Shown here one piece after another: positions 43,596 to 51,016 of a DNA stretch of 64,000 nt; position 1 is the stretch's first letter, and each line of letters starts with the position of its first letter. This DNA is from Collinsella aerofaciens (lineage in GTDB: Bacteria > Actinomycetota > Coriobacteriia > Coriobacteriales > Coriobacteriaceae), in assembly GCF_902364355.1 (NCBI RefSeq), contig NZ_CABJDK010000001.1:244264-308263 (forward strand), in the 5' to 3' direction. The notes under the pieces are model-generated. The model worked only from the letters and a program-made list of their open reading frames with translations, had not been told where the DNA came from and made no database searches. The position numbers and the translations under genes are program-made.

Positions 43596-44018
43596 ATGGA
43601 CAATTTCTCTGTGCGCAGCGAGCGTAACTTCCACAACCTGATCGTCAAACCGAATCACATGCATCTTCTGGATAAGCCAAATGGCTACGCCTCGGCCATG
43701 ATCAAGAGCAGCCTCTCCCACCAGATGCGCTTTACGGTACAGAAGCTCGAGGAAAAGCTCTGTGCTGCTGGCAATCCGCATGTGTTGCAGATCAAGCCAC
43801 TCGGAGACGACTCGCGTGAGCCATCTAGCTGGAAGCTCTTTGCCGACGGCGCGTGCATCGCGGACGGCTCGGTCGACTTTGCCCGCAAGTATTTCTGCGA
43901 GAGCGCCGAGGTGTTCCTGGATCTGTGTCGCGATGCCGTCGACGCAGCCGAGCTACGCCAGTGGAGTCAGAGGGAGTACGAGCTGCTGAGCGTGGCGCGC
44001 GGGATCGCGGGGGCGTAG
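43596..44018 (+). CDS. Unknown conserved-looking 140-residue protein
   Basis: 140 residues, soluble, not recognised. It starts MDNFSVRSERNFHNLIVKPNHM, has a mixed middle part (LEEKLCAAGNPHVLQIKPLGDD) and a C-terminal helical part (SAEVFLDLCRDAVDAAELRQW). The start is strongly supported by AAAGGAG six bases upstream. No signal peptide or membrane segment is seen. It lies between the membrane-anchored unknown gene and a convergent exonuclease gene. Function cannot be assigned. Confidence 0.7.
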   Translation: MDNFSVRSERNFHNLIVKPNHMHLLDKPNGYASAMIKSSLSHQMRFTVQKLEEKLCAAGNPHVLQIKPLGDDSREPSSWKLFADGACIADGSVDFARKYFCESAEVFLDLCRDAVDAAELRQWSQREYELLSVARGIAGA

Positions 44019-44039
44019 GCAGACAGACCAGACAGCTCG

Positions 44040-44861
44040 TCATACTGGTTGACGCTTCGATTCAAACAGCAGGGCGGGCTCGCGCTTACAGCCCCGCCAT
44101 GCCAAACCGAATGGCGTTCTCAAAAGGCCTACCCCCTCCGCCTTCAGCTTTAGCAGCAGGTCGCCCAGCTCGGAGCACTTGCTGGAAAGGCGCGTCTGAG
44201 CTCGCTCGCCCATCCCCCACCGTTGACGGACCTCCTGGGCGCGCGGGCTCACGCGGTAGTCCCCGTCCATCATCTGCTTGAGCAGCTTGGCGGTCACGCG
44301 CGCATCGGCTAGGGCGCTGTGGGCGTGACCCGTCGACTCGTCGAACTCGATGCCAAACCACGTCGCTGCGTCACTCAAAGAGACGCACCCGTGGCTGCTC
44401 ATGTCCATGATCGAGGTGTAAAACGCCTGCAGGTCGGCCCAGTCCGTAGGAAATGCGGAAAGATCGATGTGCTTTGCTTGACACTCGATCAAAAGCTGTC
44501 GACGATCCGCCCCGCTCCAACAGACCACCTGGGCGGAGTAGCGCCCGATCCAATCGCTGAGCCTTTTGATCACCATGTAGAGCGGATCGGCCATCGCGGT
44601 GCCCACGGCCGATATCCCTGTGAGCTCGCGGACGGGGAACGCAACGCCTTCGGTAAATTCCGTCTGTACAAACTGCGAGAACTCGCCCATAACGTTGCCG
44701 TGGTAATCGAGCTTGACGGTGCCGGCCTCGATAATCTCATTGCACAGTCCACGGCGCTGACGCTGCTTTGGCACCGGCGCAAACTCAAAGTCCAGCACAA
44801 TCTGGCGCGCAAAGTTCGTCGTATCGATAGCCGAGATACACGGCGTCTTTTCAGCTGACAC
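44040..44861 (-). CDS. DEDD-type 3'-5' exonuclease (DnaQ/RNase T-like)
   Basis: 273 residues. The exonuclease fold begins at VLDFEFAP near residue 25, with the catalytic Asp-x-Glu, then IEAGTVKLDYHGNVMGEF. The third acidic motif is in the WSGADRRQLL region, and HAHSALADARVTAKLLKQM supplies the final His and Asp (DEDDh type). The C-terminal ~70 residues are unassigned and lysine-rich. GTG at 44861 with GGAGAAAGG upstream is chosen; the frame is open 52 codons further but without a ribosome site. Such stand-alone exonucleases act in DNA repair or RNA trimming; the substrate is not predictable. It lies just left of the palindromic repeat array. Confidence 0.8.
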   Translation of the reverse strand: MSAEKTPCISAIDTTNFARQIVLDFEFAPVPKQRQRRGLCNEIIEAGTVKLDYHGNVMGEFSQFVQTEFTEGVAFPVRELTGISAVGTAMADPLYMVIKRLSDWIGRYSAQVVCWSGADRRQLLIECQAKHIDLSAFPTDWADLQAFYTSIMDMSSHGCVSLSDAATWFGIEFDESTGHAHSALADARVTAKLLKQMMDGDYRVSPRAQEVRQRWGMGERAQTRLSSKCSELGDLLLKLKAEGVGLLRTPFGLAWRGCKREPALLFESKRQPV

Positions 44862-45162
44862 GGTTGGGCCTTTCTCCGTCAACTGCCGCTCGTTACATAG
44901 GCGGCTACATTGCCGTAAGGATAGGCGCCCGTGCGGACACAAAAGCGGGACGCAATGCCACGCGCGCCAGGCATACGCCATGCAGACGGCCCCAAGAGAA
45001 TCGCCCGCTCTATTCAAATGCCTGAAAAAGATTTAGGCCCGGTGACTTGAATCAGAGGTCATCCCGGGCCCATCAGAGCTCGTAGAGCTCTTGGTTGCTT
45101 TGGTCTCGCTCTTCACGGCGCTTATCGAACTTTCCGAGGCACTCAAGCAGCATTCGAAGCAT

Positions 45163-45198
45163 AAAAAGAGGGGTCGACGCCGTTAAGGCATTGACCCC
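45163..45198 (-). terminator. Orphan terminator-like hairpin
   Basis: On the minus strand GGGGTC pairs with GACCCC (outer) and GCC with GGC (inner), followed by TCTTTTT. No convincing gene ends here; the weak ORF over 45143-45463 runs through it. It is part of the 44862-45473 region, in which I find no supported gene. Confidence 0.6.
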
Positions 45199-45374
45199 TT
45201 AAACTGAGTAACGGCGCTGCCCAGCTCTTCACTACTTGGGCTGCCGTCGACTTTATTCTACCCACGGGTGCCAGGTTTAACAAATGGATTTTCGGTAACG
45301 AGGCCTCGGCAACCGCCGCCTTGATTGGCGACCCATGCTCTGCCACAGGCCGAGGGTTGTCGAAAAGTCGAACA

Positions 45375-45405
45375 TTATAGCTACCCATAATATAGCCAGC
45401 TATAA
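45375..45405. repeat. Inverted repeat TTATAGCT-N15-AGCTATAA
   Basis: Perfect eight-base arms (45375-45382 and 45398-45405) overlapping a TATAAT on the minus strand. It could be a promoter/operator of a lost or very small gene. AbiEi-type regulators bind inverted repeats, and an AbiEi-like gene lies 560 bases away, but no link is shown. Confidence 0.45.
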
Positions 45406-45473
45406 CGTCATTCGACGACCGGCGCAAACGCCCACGCGGACACGAAATGCGCTGCGGTGCCATTGGGGATTAT

Positions 45474-45749
45474 GGGATGCGCTTTCCGCTCGAGGCCTCA
45501 ACCGGAAACGATATCCCGGTCTGAAGGTCAAATCCGGGGCGTAGTTTCCGCTTGAAGACCGATTCGGAAAGGTTGTCCCGTTCTGGAGCCAAATACTGGG
45601 TCGTAGTTTCCGCCAAGCATGCCATCCGGAAAGCGTGTCCCGTTCTGAGCCTGAATTCTGGGATGAACTTTCCACTGAAGCATCTACTGGAAAATGCATC
45701 CCGTTCCGAGGCTTAATTCTGGGATGCACTTTCCGCGGAGAGACTACCG
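45474..45749 (+). repeat. Palindromic repeat array, left (4 full units and 1 partial)
   Basis: Units start at 45474, 45537, 45598, 45660 and 45721, with a spacing of 61-63 bases. Each full unit is a 14-base arm GGG-N6-TTTCC, a spacer of about 16 bases, the inverse arm GGAAA-N6-CCC and an 18-base linker of the form GTTCTGAG...AATTC. The last unit breaks off after its spacer. The six variable bases of each arm come from a small set (ATGCGC, ACACGC, ATGCAC, TCGTAG and others). The same unit forms the array at 46996-47626 beyond the nuclease-fold gene. Confidence 0.9.
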
Positions 45750-45960
45750 TTTTTCGAAAAAGTACACGTCCCTAAACTTACCAGGTCTTCATAACTTGTT
45801 GCCGTTCACGGGAGCCAATCACCGCCCACCGATTCGGATGTAAAAATGTCGCCGAAAACAGGCCATCTACCTGCATGGTTAGATTTTGGTCAGCTTTTGG
45901 TCAGCTGAGCGGCAAGTTCCAGCTGATACGTTTTTGCTACCCAAAAGGAGGCGGTAGCTC

Positions 45961-46959
45961 ATGACCCATTGCAATGACCAGCTCATCGACCAACTGCTCA
46001 CTCAAGCCGAACAAGAGGGGCGCTGTCTGATTCCCCCGAGCACGGCGATCCGAAAAGCGCTCCTTCGGCGCACCGGCGGCACGGTTGTCTCGCCCATGCC
46101 GGGGTTGTTTGCGCGAAAAACGCGCTGGGATGAACTCAACCGAGCGCAACGCCATTGCGAGATTATTCGCGCCCTTGCGATCATCCGTCCCGATTGGACG
46201 TTCTGCTCGTTTTCGGCAGCTTGCCTGCTGGGGCTCGAGGTCTCGTGGCGACACCTGAACGTCGTGCATGTTTGCAGCTCGACAAAGCCGTCGGCTCGTC
46301 CGGGCGCACATATTCAGCGACACCAGATTGAGCCGGCCGGAGCAATACGCAGAGCCGGCGTATCGGTAACACCGCCCATCCAAACGGCCACAGATTGCCT
46401 GCTGCAAACTGGTTTTGCCGACGGCATGCCTATTGCCGATTCGGCGATCTCAAAGCTCGGCCTTGCGCCGGAACAGCTGATGGAGGCCGTTGAGCAACGA
46501 GCGACTGTCCGCAATGGTCTCGCGATTCGCACCGCCCTCACAACGCTTCGATATGCCGACGCTCGCGCCGAGAGCGGCGGGGAATCGGTCGCCCGAGCCG
46601 TCATGATCGAAACGGGCTTTGCACCCGATGGGCTTCAATACGAGCTAACGGACCCCTTCGATTCGGCCAAGCCCATACGAACGGACTTTGCCTGGGAGCG
46701 CCAGGCGCGGGAGCTCACGCTGGACGAACTCGACGGGCTCATCAAATATACCGACCAGACCATGCTGGCCGGACGCACCACCGCCGAGGCGCTCGTTGCC
46801 GAACGACAGCGCGAGGCGCATCTATCGCTCTACGGTCACCCTCTGCTGCGCTTTACCATGAACGAGGTCCGCTCGGCAGGAATGCTCGCCAAAAAGCTGC
46901 AGACGGCAGGCATCCGGCAGACCGCGCTGCCGACATGGCTCAACGAGGTAGACCTGTAG
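45961..46959 (+). CDS. AbiEi-like / DUF559-type nuclease-fold protein
   Basis: 332 residues. The N-terminal ~90 residues resemble the AbiEi-antitoxin-type winged helix with its SPMPGLFARKTRWDEL strand. The C-terminal part (about 200-300) has the actinobacterial DUF559/Vsr-like pattern: AESGGES..R at 203-213, Asp242 in RTDFAW, and the E-x-DG-x-x-KY motif (ELDGLIKY at 256-263). Together they form a plausible PD-(D/E)xK nuclease site. Such fusions are common orphan genes in actinobacteria and are often labelled type IV toxin-antitoxin, without a partner toxin. AAGGAGG precedes the ATG. Uniquely here, palindromic repeat arrays end 211 bases before and begin 36 bases after the gene. It may act on, or depend on, those repeats (inference). 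Confidence 0.8.
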   Translation: MTHCNDQLIDQLLTQAEQEGRCLIPPSTAIRKALLRRTGGTVVSPMPGLFARKTRWDELNRAQRHCEIIRALAIIRPDWTFCSFSAACLLGLEVSWRHLNVVHVCSSTKPSARPGAHIQRHQIEPAGAIRRAGVSVTPPIQTATDCLLQTGFADGMPIADSAISKLGLAPEQLMEAVEQRATVRNGLAIRTALTTLRYADARAESGGESVARAVMIETGFAPDGLQYELTDPFDSAKPIRTDFAWERQARELTLDELDGLIKYTDQTMLAGRTTAEALVAERQREAHLSLYGHPLLRFTMNEVRSAGMLAKKLQTAGIRQTALPTWLNEVDL

Positions 46960-46995
46960 GAGCTGCTGAGCTTATGCCCGCCTGCCTACCAAACC

Positions 46996-47626
46996 GGGAC
47001 ACGCTTTCCGGTCGGAAGCTCCCGCGGAAACCATGTCCCAGACTGAGTGCTCAAAACGGGATGCGCTTTCCAGATGGCATGCCTAGCGGAAACCGTGTCC
47101 CGGAATCAAGGCCTAGAACGGGACACGCTTTCCGGTTGAACGCCCAGCGGAAACTGCATCCCGGAATAGACGCTCAAACTGGGATGCAGTTTCCAAGTGA
47201 ATGACAACCGGAAAGTGCGTCCCGGAATAGGAGCTCGGAACGGGATGCGCTTTCCTGATGAAGCTCCTTGCGGAAAGCGTGTCCCAGAATGAAGACTCAG
47301 AATGGGATGCAATTTCCGCCTGAAGGCGATTCGGAAAGCATATCCCGTTCTGGCATCGAATTCCGGGTCGCAGTTTCCGGTTGAGGGCTGTTCCGGAAAG
47401 TGCGTCCCATTCCAGGTGCGGATTCCGGGATGCACTTTCCGTTTGAAGCTCCAACCGGAAAGCGCATCCCACTCTGGAACCGAATTCCGGGACACGCTTT
47501 CCGCTAGAGACTCAAAGGGAAAATGCATCCCATTCTGAACATTGAATCCGGGACGTAGTTTCCGCCGAGGGCCCAAAAAGGAAAGCGCATCCCGTTCTGA
47601 GCGCCAATTCCGGGATGCGCCCTCCG
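46996..47626 (+). repeat. Palindromic repeat array, right (10 full units and 1 partial)
   Basis: Units start at 46996, 47058, 47120, 47181, 47242, 47304, 47365, 47427, 47489, 47550 and 47612, spacing 61-62 bases. Each has arms GGG-N6-TTTCC and GGAAA-N6-CCC around a 15-16-base spacer, joined by 18-base linkers. In the first five units the linkers read as the reverse complement (GGAAT...CTC..AAC type) of those in units 6-10 and in the left array. Arms within one unit do not always match each other, so arms vary independently. The array ends where the terminator of the xdhD operon begins. Confidence 0.92.
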
Positions 47627-47630
47627 CTCC

Positions 47631-47666
47631 AAACAAACGGCCCCGGCTCGCGATGGAGCTGGGGCC
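47631..47666 (-). terminator. Terminator of the uacT-ssnA-ygfK-fd-xdhD operon
   Basis: Minus-strand stem GGCCCC-A-GCTC/GAGC-C-GGGGCC followed by GTTTGTTT, about 70-105 bases past the xdhD stop. Confidence 0.75.
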
Positions 47667-47735
47667 AAAGGCGCAGCATATGTAGTTGATGTTGAGCGCG
47701 AACAGCCCGTCAGTAATGGCCGTCCGCGCTCTACT

Positions 47736-50513
47736 CTACCCGCGGCGACGAGCGCGGCTGTACGGCGTATCCACCATGGGCAGATTTGGACGCAGCTTGC
47801 CGTCAAACGCGCGGTAGGCATTCTGCACGGCGGGCGCCGTGGGGATCGTTGCGATCTCGCCGATGCCCTTGCCGCCGTATGCCACGGGCAGCAGTTCGTC
47901 CTTCTCCACGTAGATGGCGTGGATATCCGGAATCTCGGGCGCACGGAACAGCCCGAGCGTGCCGTACCTTGCCTGGGGTACGCAGTCCTTAAGCGGCCAG
48001 TCCTCGGTGAGCGCATAGCCCATACCCATGAGCACGCCGCCTTCAATCTGACCTTGGATCGAGATGGGGTTGACCACCTTGCCGGAATCGTGCGCGGCAT
48101 AGACCTCGCTCACGCGGCCGTCATCGTCCAGAATGACCACGTGCGTGGCAAAGCCGTAGCAGATGTGGCTCTTGGGATTGGGGACGTCGGCGCCCAGTTT
48201 GTCGGTCGGCTCCAGATACACGTAGCCAAACTCGCATCCCTCGAGCGCCTTGATGGCGGCCGCGGGATCCTGAGGATGCATGCCCTGGCCGGCGACGAGC
48301 TCCTGTGTGCGTAGCTGATAGGCGCGACCGTCGTCGTACTCGATCTTGACGCCGTCGCCATGCGCACTCACGGGAGCATCGGGCGCAGGTTTGCCGGCCT
48401 CGATGCCAACCATGGCATCGCGCAGCAGGAAGGCGGCACCGCGCACGGCCTCGCCGGTCACGACCGTCTGACGCGAGCCAGACGTGGTGCCGGAGTCGGG
48501 AGCGTTCTCGGTGGAGCACTCGCCGTTGGCAATGCAGCTCAGCGGCAGACCGCACGCCTCGGCAACGTCCTGCAAAAAGACGGTGTTACAGCCCTGGCCG
48601 ATGTCGGACGTGGCGGCGTAGACCACGGCGCGGCCATCCTCGACGCGAATCTTGCAGCGACCGGCATCGGGTAGACCCACGCCCACGCCGGCGTTCTTCA
48701 TGGCGCAGGCAATACCGGCGTGTCCGGGATGCGCATAGTAGGCATCCTTGACCTCGAGCAGTGTCTCCTTCAGCGCCGTGGAGCAATCGGCAATCTGGCC
48801 GTTGGGCAAAACCTCGCCCGGCTCGATGGCGTTTCGGTAGCGGATCTCCCACGGATCCAGGCCGACCTTCTCGGCCAGCAGGTCGATCAGGCTCTCGAGT
48901 GCAAACTCGGACTGGCACACGCCAAAGCCGCGGTACGCACCGGCGGGCGGGTTGTTGGTGTAGTAGCCAAAGCCGCGGATGTCAGTGTTCTGGTACTTGT
49001 AGGGACCGACGGCGTGCGTGCAGGCGCGCTCGAGCACCGGGCCGCACAGCGACGCGTAGGCGCCGGTATCAAAGTTGATCTCACATTCCAGGCCGGTAAA
49101 GTTGCCCTCGGCGTCGCAGCCCAGCGTAAAGGTACCGTCCATGGCATGACGCTTGGGATGGAACGCGAGCGACTCGGCACGCGTGAGCTTGCACTTCACA
49201 GGACGCTGGAACTTATATGCGGCGAGCGCGGCCAGGTGCTGGATGGACACGTCCTCCTTGCCGCCAAAGCCGCCACCCACGAGCATGGTCTCGACGACCA
49301 CGCGCTCGGGCTCGTTGTCCCAGCCAAACATATGGGCGCACTCTTTGCGCGTATCGTAAGCGCCCTGGTCGGTCGACTGCACCTTGACGCCGTTCTTGTA
49401 CGGGAAGGCGACGGCGCACTCGGGCTCCAAGAAGGCATGCTCGGTAAAGGGCGTGGTAAAGCGCTGCGTCACGGTAAACGCGCTCTCGGCCAGCGCCTTG
49501 GCGGCATCGCCGCGCGTCACATGGCGGCTCTGACACACGTTGTCCTTGAGCTCCACCGTTTTGCCAAAGGCAAAGAAGCTGTCGTGCAGGCGCGGGGCGT
49601 CGGCAGCCCTGGCCTCGACAATGTTGCGCACGGGCTCCAGCGGCTCGTAATCGATCTTTACGAGCTTCTTGGCCTTCTCGAGCGTCGCCTCGTCCTCGGC
49701 AACCACCAGCACAATGGCATCGCCCACGCAACGGGTGATATCGCCCGCCGCAATCATGACGTCCCAGTCCTGGATAAGGTGGCCGACCTGGTTGACCGGC
49801 ACGTCCTCGGCGCGCAGGATCCCCACCACGCCGGGCAGGGCCTCGGCCTTGGAGGTGTCGATGGAGAGCACGCGGGCGCGCGGATACTTGGAGCGCACGG
49901 CGCTGGCATAGGTCAGGCCCGGCTGATCGAGCTCGTCGATATCATCGGGGTACTTGCCCTCGCCGAGCACCTTCTTGCGCACGTCGATACGGAAGGCGCG
50001 CTTGCCCACACCGTAGTCGTCGCCGCGCTCCAGGCCCTCGTCAATCTGCTTTTCGCCGCGAAGCACCGCAGCGGCCAGCGAAATGCCCTCGATAATCTTT
50101 TTGTAGCCGGTGCAGCGGCAGACGTTGCCGCGGATGGCGTACTTGATCTGCTCCTCGGTGGGCTCGGGGTCCTCGGCGATGAGCGCCGCGCCCGCCATGA
50201 CCATGCCGGGGATGCAAAAACCGCACTGCACGGCGCCCACGGCGCCAAAGGCGTACACAAAGGCCTCGCGCACGTCCTCGGGCAGGCCCTCGACGGTCAC
50301 GATGTTGCGGCCGGCGGCAAGGGCGGTGGTCAGCACGCACGCCTTGACGGCCGCACCGTCCACATGAATGGTGCAGGTGCCGCAAGCGCCCTCGGAGCAG
50401 CCGTCCTTGGCGGAGTGAATGTGCAGGTCGTCGCGCAGGTAGCGCAGCAGCGGTTTGTTTTGGGTCGTCGTGCGCTCGACGCCGTTAACGGTAAAAGTGA
50501 ATTCCTGTGCCAT
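47736..50513 (-). CDS. xdhD: XdhD-type molybdenum hydroxylase (2Fe-2S domains fused to Mo subunit)
   Basis: 925 residues. Residues 1-160 hold two 2Fe-2S clusters: a plant-type site CSEGACGTC with a further Cys in KACVLT, and a second site CGFC plus CRCTGYKK. The hammerhead domain spans about 175-290. The molybdenum domains follow, with VGGGFGGKED, AYRGFGVCQSE, SDIGQGCNTV, GTTSGSRQT and the catalytic Glu in GKGIGEIA near 885. The single-chain layout matches E. coli XdhD and selenium-dependent purine hydroxylases. It likely oxidises or, in reverse, reduces purines at the ring carbons. There is no FAD subunit (YgfM/XdhB) in the window. It is the last gene of the operon, 12 bases after a polyferredoxin. 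Confidence 0.9.
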   Translation of the reverse strand: MAQEFTFTVNGVERTTTQNKPLLRYLRDDLHIHSAKDGCSEGACGTCTIHVDGAAVKACVLTTALAAGRNIVTVEGLPEDVREAFVYAFGAVGAVQCGFCIPGMVMAGAALIAEDPEPTEEQIKYAIRGNVCRCTGYKKIIEGISLAAAVLRGEKQIDEGLERGDDYGVGKRAFRIDVRKKVLGEGKYPDDIDELDQPGLTYASAVRSKYPRARVLSIDTSKAEALPGVVGILRAEDVPVNQVGHLIQDWDVMIAAGDITRCVGDAIVLVVAEDEATLEKAKKLVKIDYEPLEPVRNIVEARAADAPRLHDSFFAFGKTVELKDNVCQSRHVTRGDAAKALAESAFTVTQRFTTPFTEHAFLEPECAVAFPYKNGVKVQSTDQGAYDTRKECAHMFGWDNEPERVVVETMLVGGGFGGKEDVSIQHLAALAAYKFQRPVKCKLTRAESLAFHPKRHAMDGTFTLGCDAEGNFTGLECEINFDTGAYASLCGPVLERACTHAVGPYKYQNTDIRGFGYYTNNPPAGAYRGFGVCQSEFALESLIDLLAEKVGLDPWEIRYRNAIEPGEVLPNGQIADCSTALKETLLEVKDAYYAHPGHAGIACAMKNAGVGVGLPDAGRCKIRVEDGRAVVYAATSDIGQGCNTVFLQDVAEACGLPLSCIANGECSTENAPDSGTTSGSRQTVVTGEAVRGAAFLLRDAMVGIEAGKPAPDAPVSAHGDGVKIEYDDGRAYQLRTQELVAGQGMHPQDPAAAIKALEGCEFGYVYLEPTDKLGADVPNPKSHICYGFATHVVILDDDGRVSEVYAAHDSGKVVNPISIQGQIEGGVLMGMGYALTEDWPLKDCVPQARYGTLGLFRAPEIPDIHAIYVEKDELLPVAYGGKGIGEIATIPTAPAVQNAYRAFDGKLRPNLPMVDTPYSRARRRG

Positions 50514-50525
50514 GGTGATTCCCTT

Positions 50526-51005
50526 CTACACGCCGGCGGCGATGCCGGTGCGGTCGTGGATGGCGCCATGCGGGCAGACGACGGCGCACATGCCGCACGA
50601 CAGGCAGTCCGCACCGTCGATATGGGCGCAGTTGTCCTCGATGCGGATAGCGCCGGCAGGGCACTTTTTGGCGCACATGCCGCAACCGATGCAGCTCGTG
50701 TCGCAGATCTTGCGCGCAATGGCACCCTTATCGGTGTTGTTGCAGCGCACCAGGATGTTCTGGTAGCCGGGAACAAAGGCAATCACGCGCTGCGGGCATG
50801 CCATGCCGCACAGGCCACAGCCCGTGCACTTGGAGCGATCCACGCGGGCGATGCCGTCGACCAGCGCAATGGCACCGTGGGGGCAGGCCGTGACGCAGGC
50901 GCCACAGCCAATGCAGCCTTCGCTGCAGCGGGCGTCGCCGCCTGCGGAGGCACAACCGCTTCCGCAGGCAACGTAGGCCACGTTATGTTGAATGGATTTG
51001 GCCAT
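50526..51005 (-). CDS. Polyferredoxin with four 4Fe-4S-type motifs
   Basis: 159 residues. It has four CxxCxxCxxxC-type sets: CIGCGACVTACP, CTGCGLCGMACP, CIGCGMCAKKCP and CLSCGMCAVVCP. An extra Cys cluster (CGSGC, RCSEGC) lies in the N-terminus. Arrangement resembles YgfS/YgfT-associated and RnfB-like electron carriers. Position between ygfK and xdhD, with 11- and 12-base gaps, implies it shuttles electrons between the molybdenum hydroxylase and the YgfK flavoprotein. This would explain the missing FAD subunit. Exact cluster content is not provable from sequence. Confidence 0.88.
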   Translation of the reverse strand: MAKSIQHNVAYVACGSGCASAGGDARCSEGCIGCGACVTACPHGAIALVDGIARVDRSKCTGCGLCGMACPQRVIAFVPGYQNILVRCNNTDKGAIARKICDTSCIGCGMCAKKCPAGAIRIEDNCAHIDGADCLSCGMCAVVCPHGAIHDRTGIAAGV

Positions 51006-51016
51006 AAAAGACTCGC

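Noticed and set aside
45143..45463. Minus-strand ORF of 106 codons left of the repeat array
   Set aside because: It runs through a terminator-like hairpin, has no ribosome site for its first start and matches no family I know. An internal ATG at 45388 is possible, but I cannot support a gene.
45961..46959. Complete type IV toxin-antitoxin pair (AbiEi/AbiEii)
   Set aside because: No AbiEii-type nucleotidyltransferase gene is adjacent on either strand. Only repeats flank the gene.
45474..47626. CRISPR array
   Set aside because: The period is regular, but the units are palindromic throughout, linkers are only 18 bases and similar to each other, there are no unique spacers and no cas genes.
47106..47636. 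Minus-strand ORFs over the right repeat array (repetitive Pro/Arg/Phe-rich proteins)
   Set aside because: The 62-base period shifts the frame at every unit, and the open frames result from repeat composition.
47736..50513. Selenocysteine codon in the selenium-linked hydroxylase gene
   Set aside because: The frame is open with no in-frame TGA, and the selenium in this enzyme type is expected as a labile cofactor, not selenocysteine.
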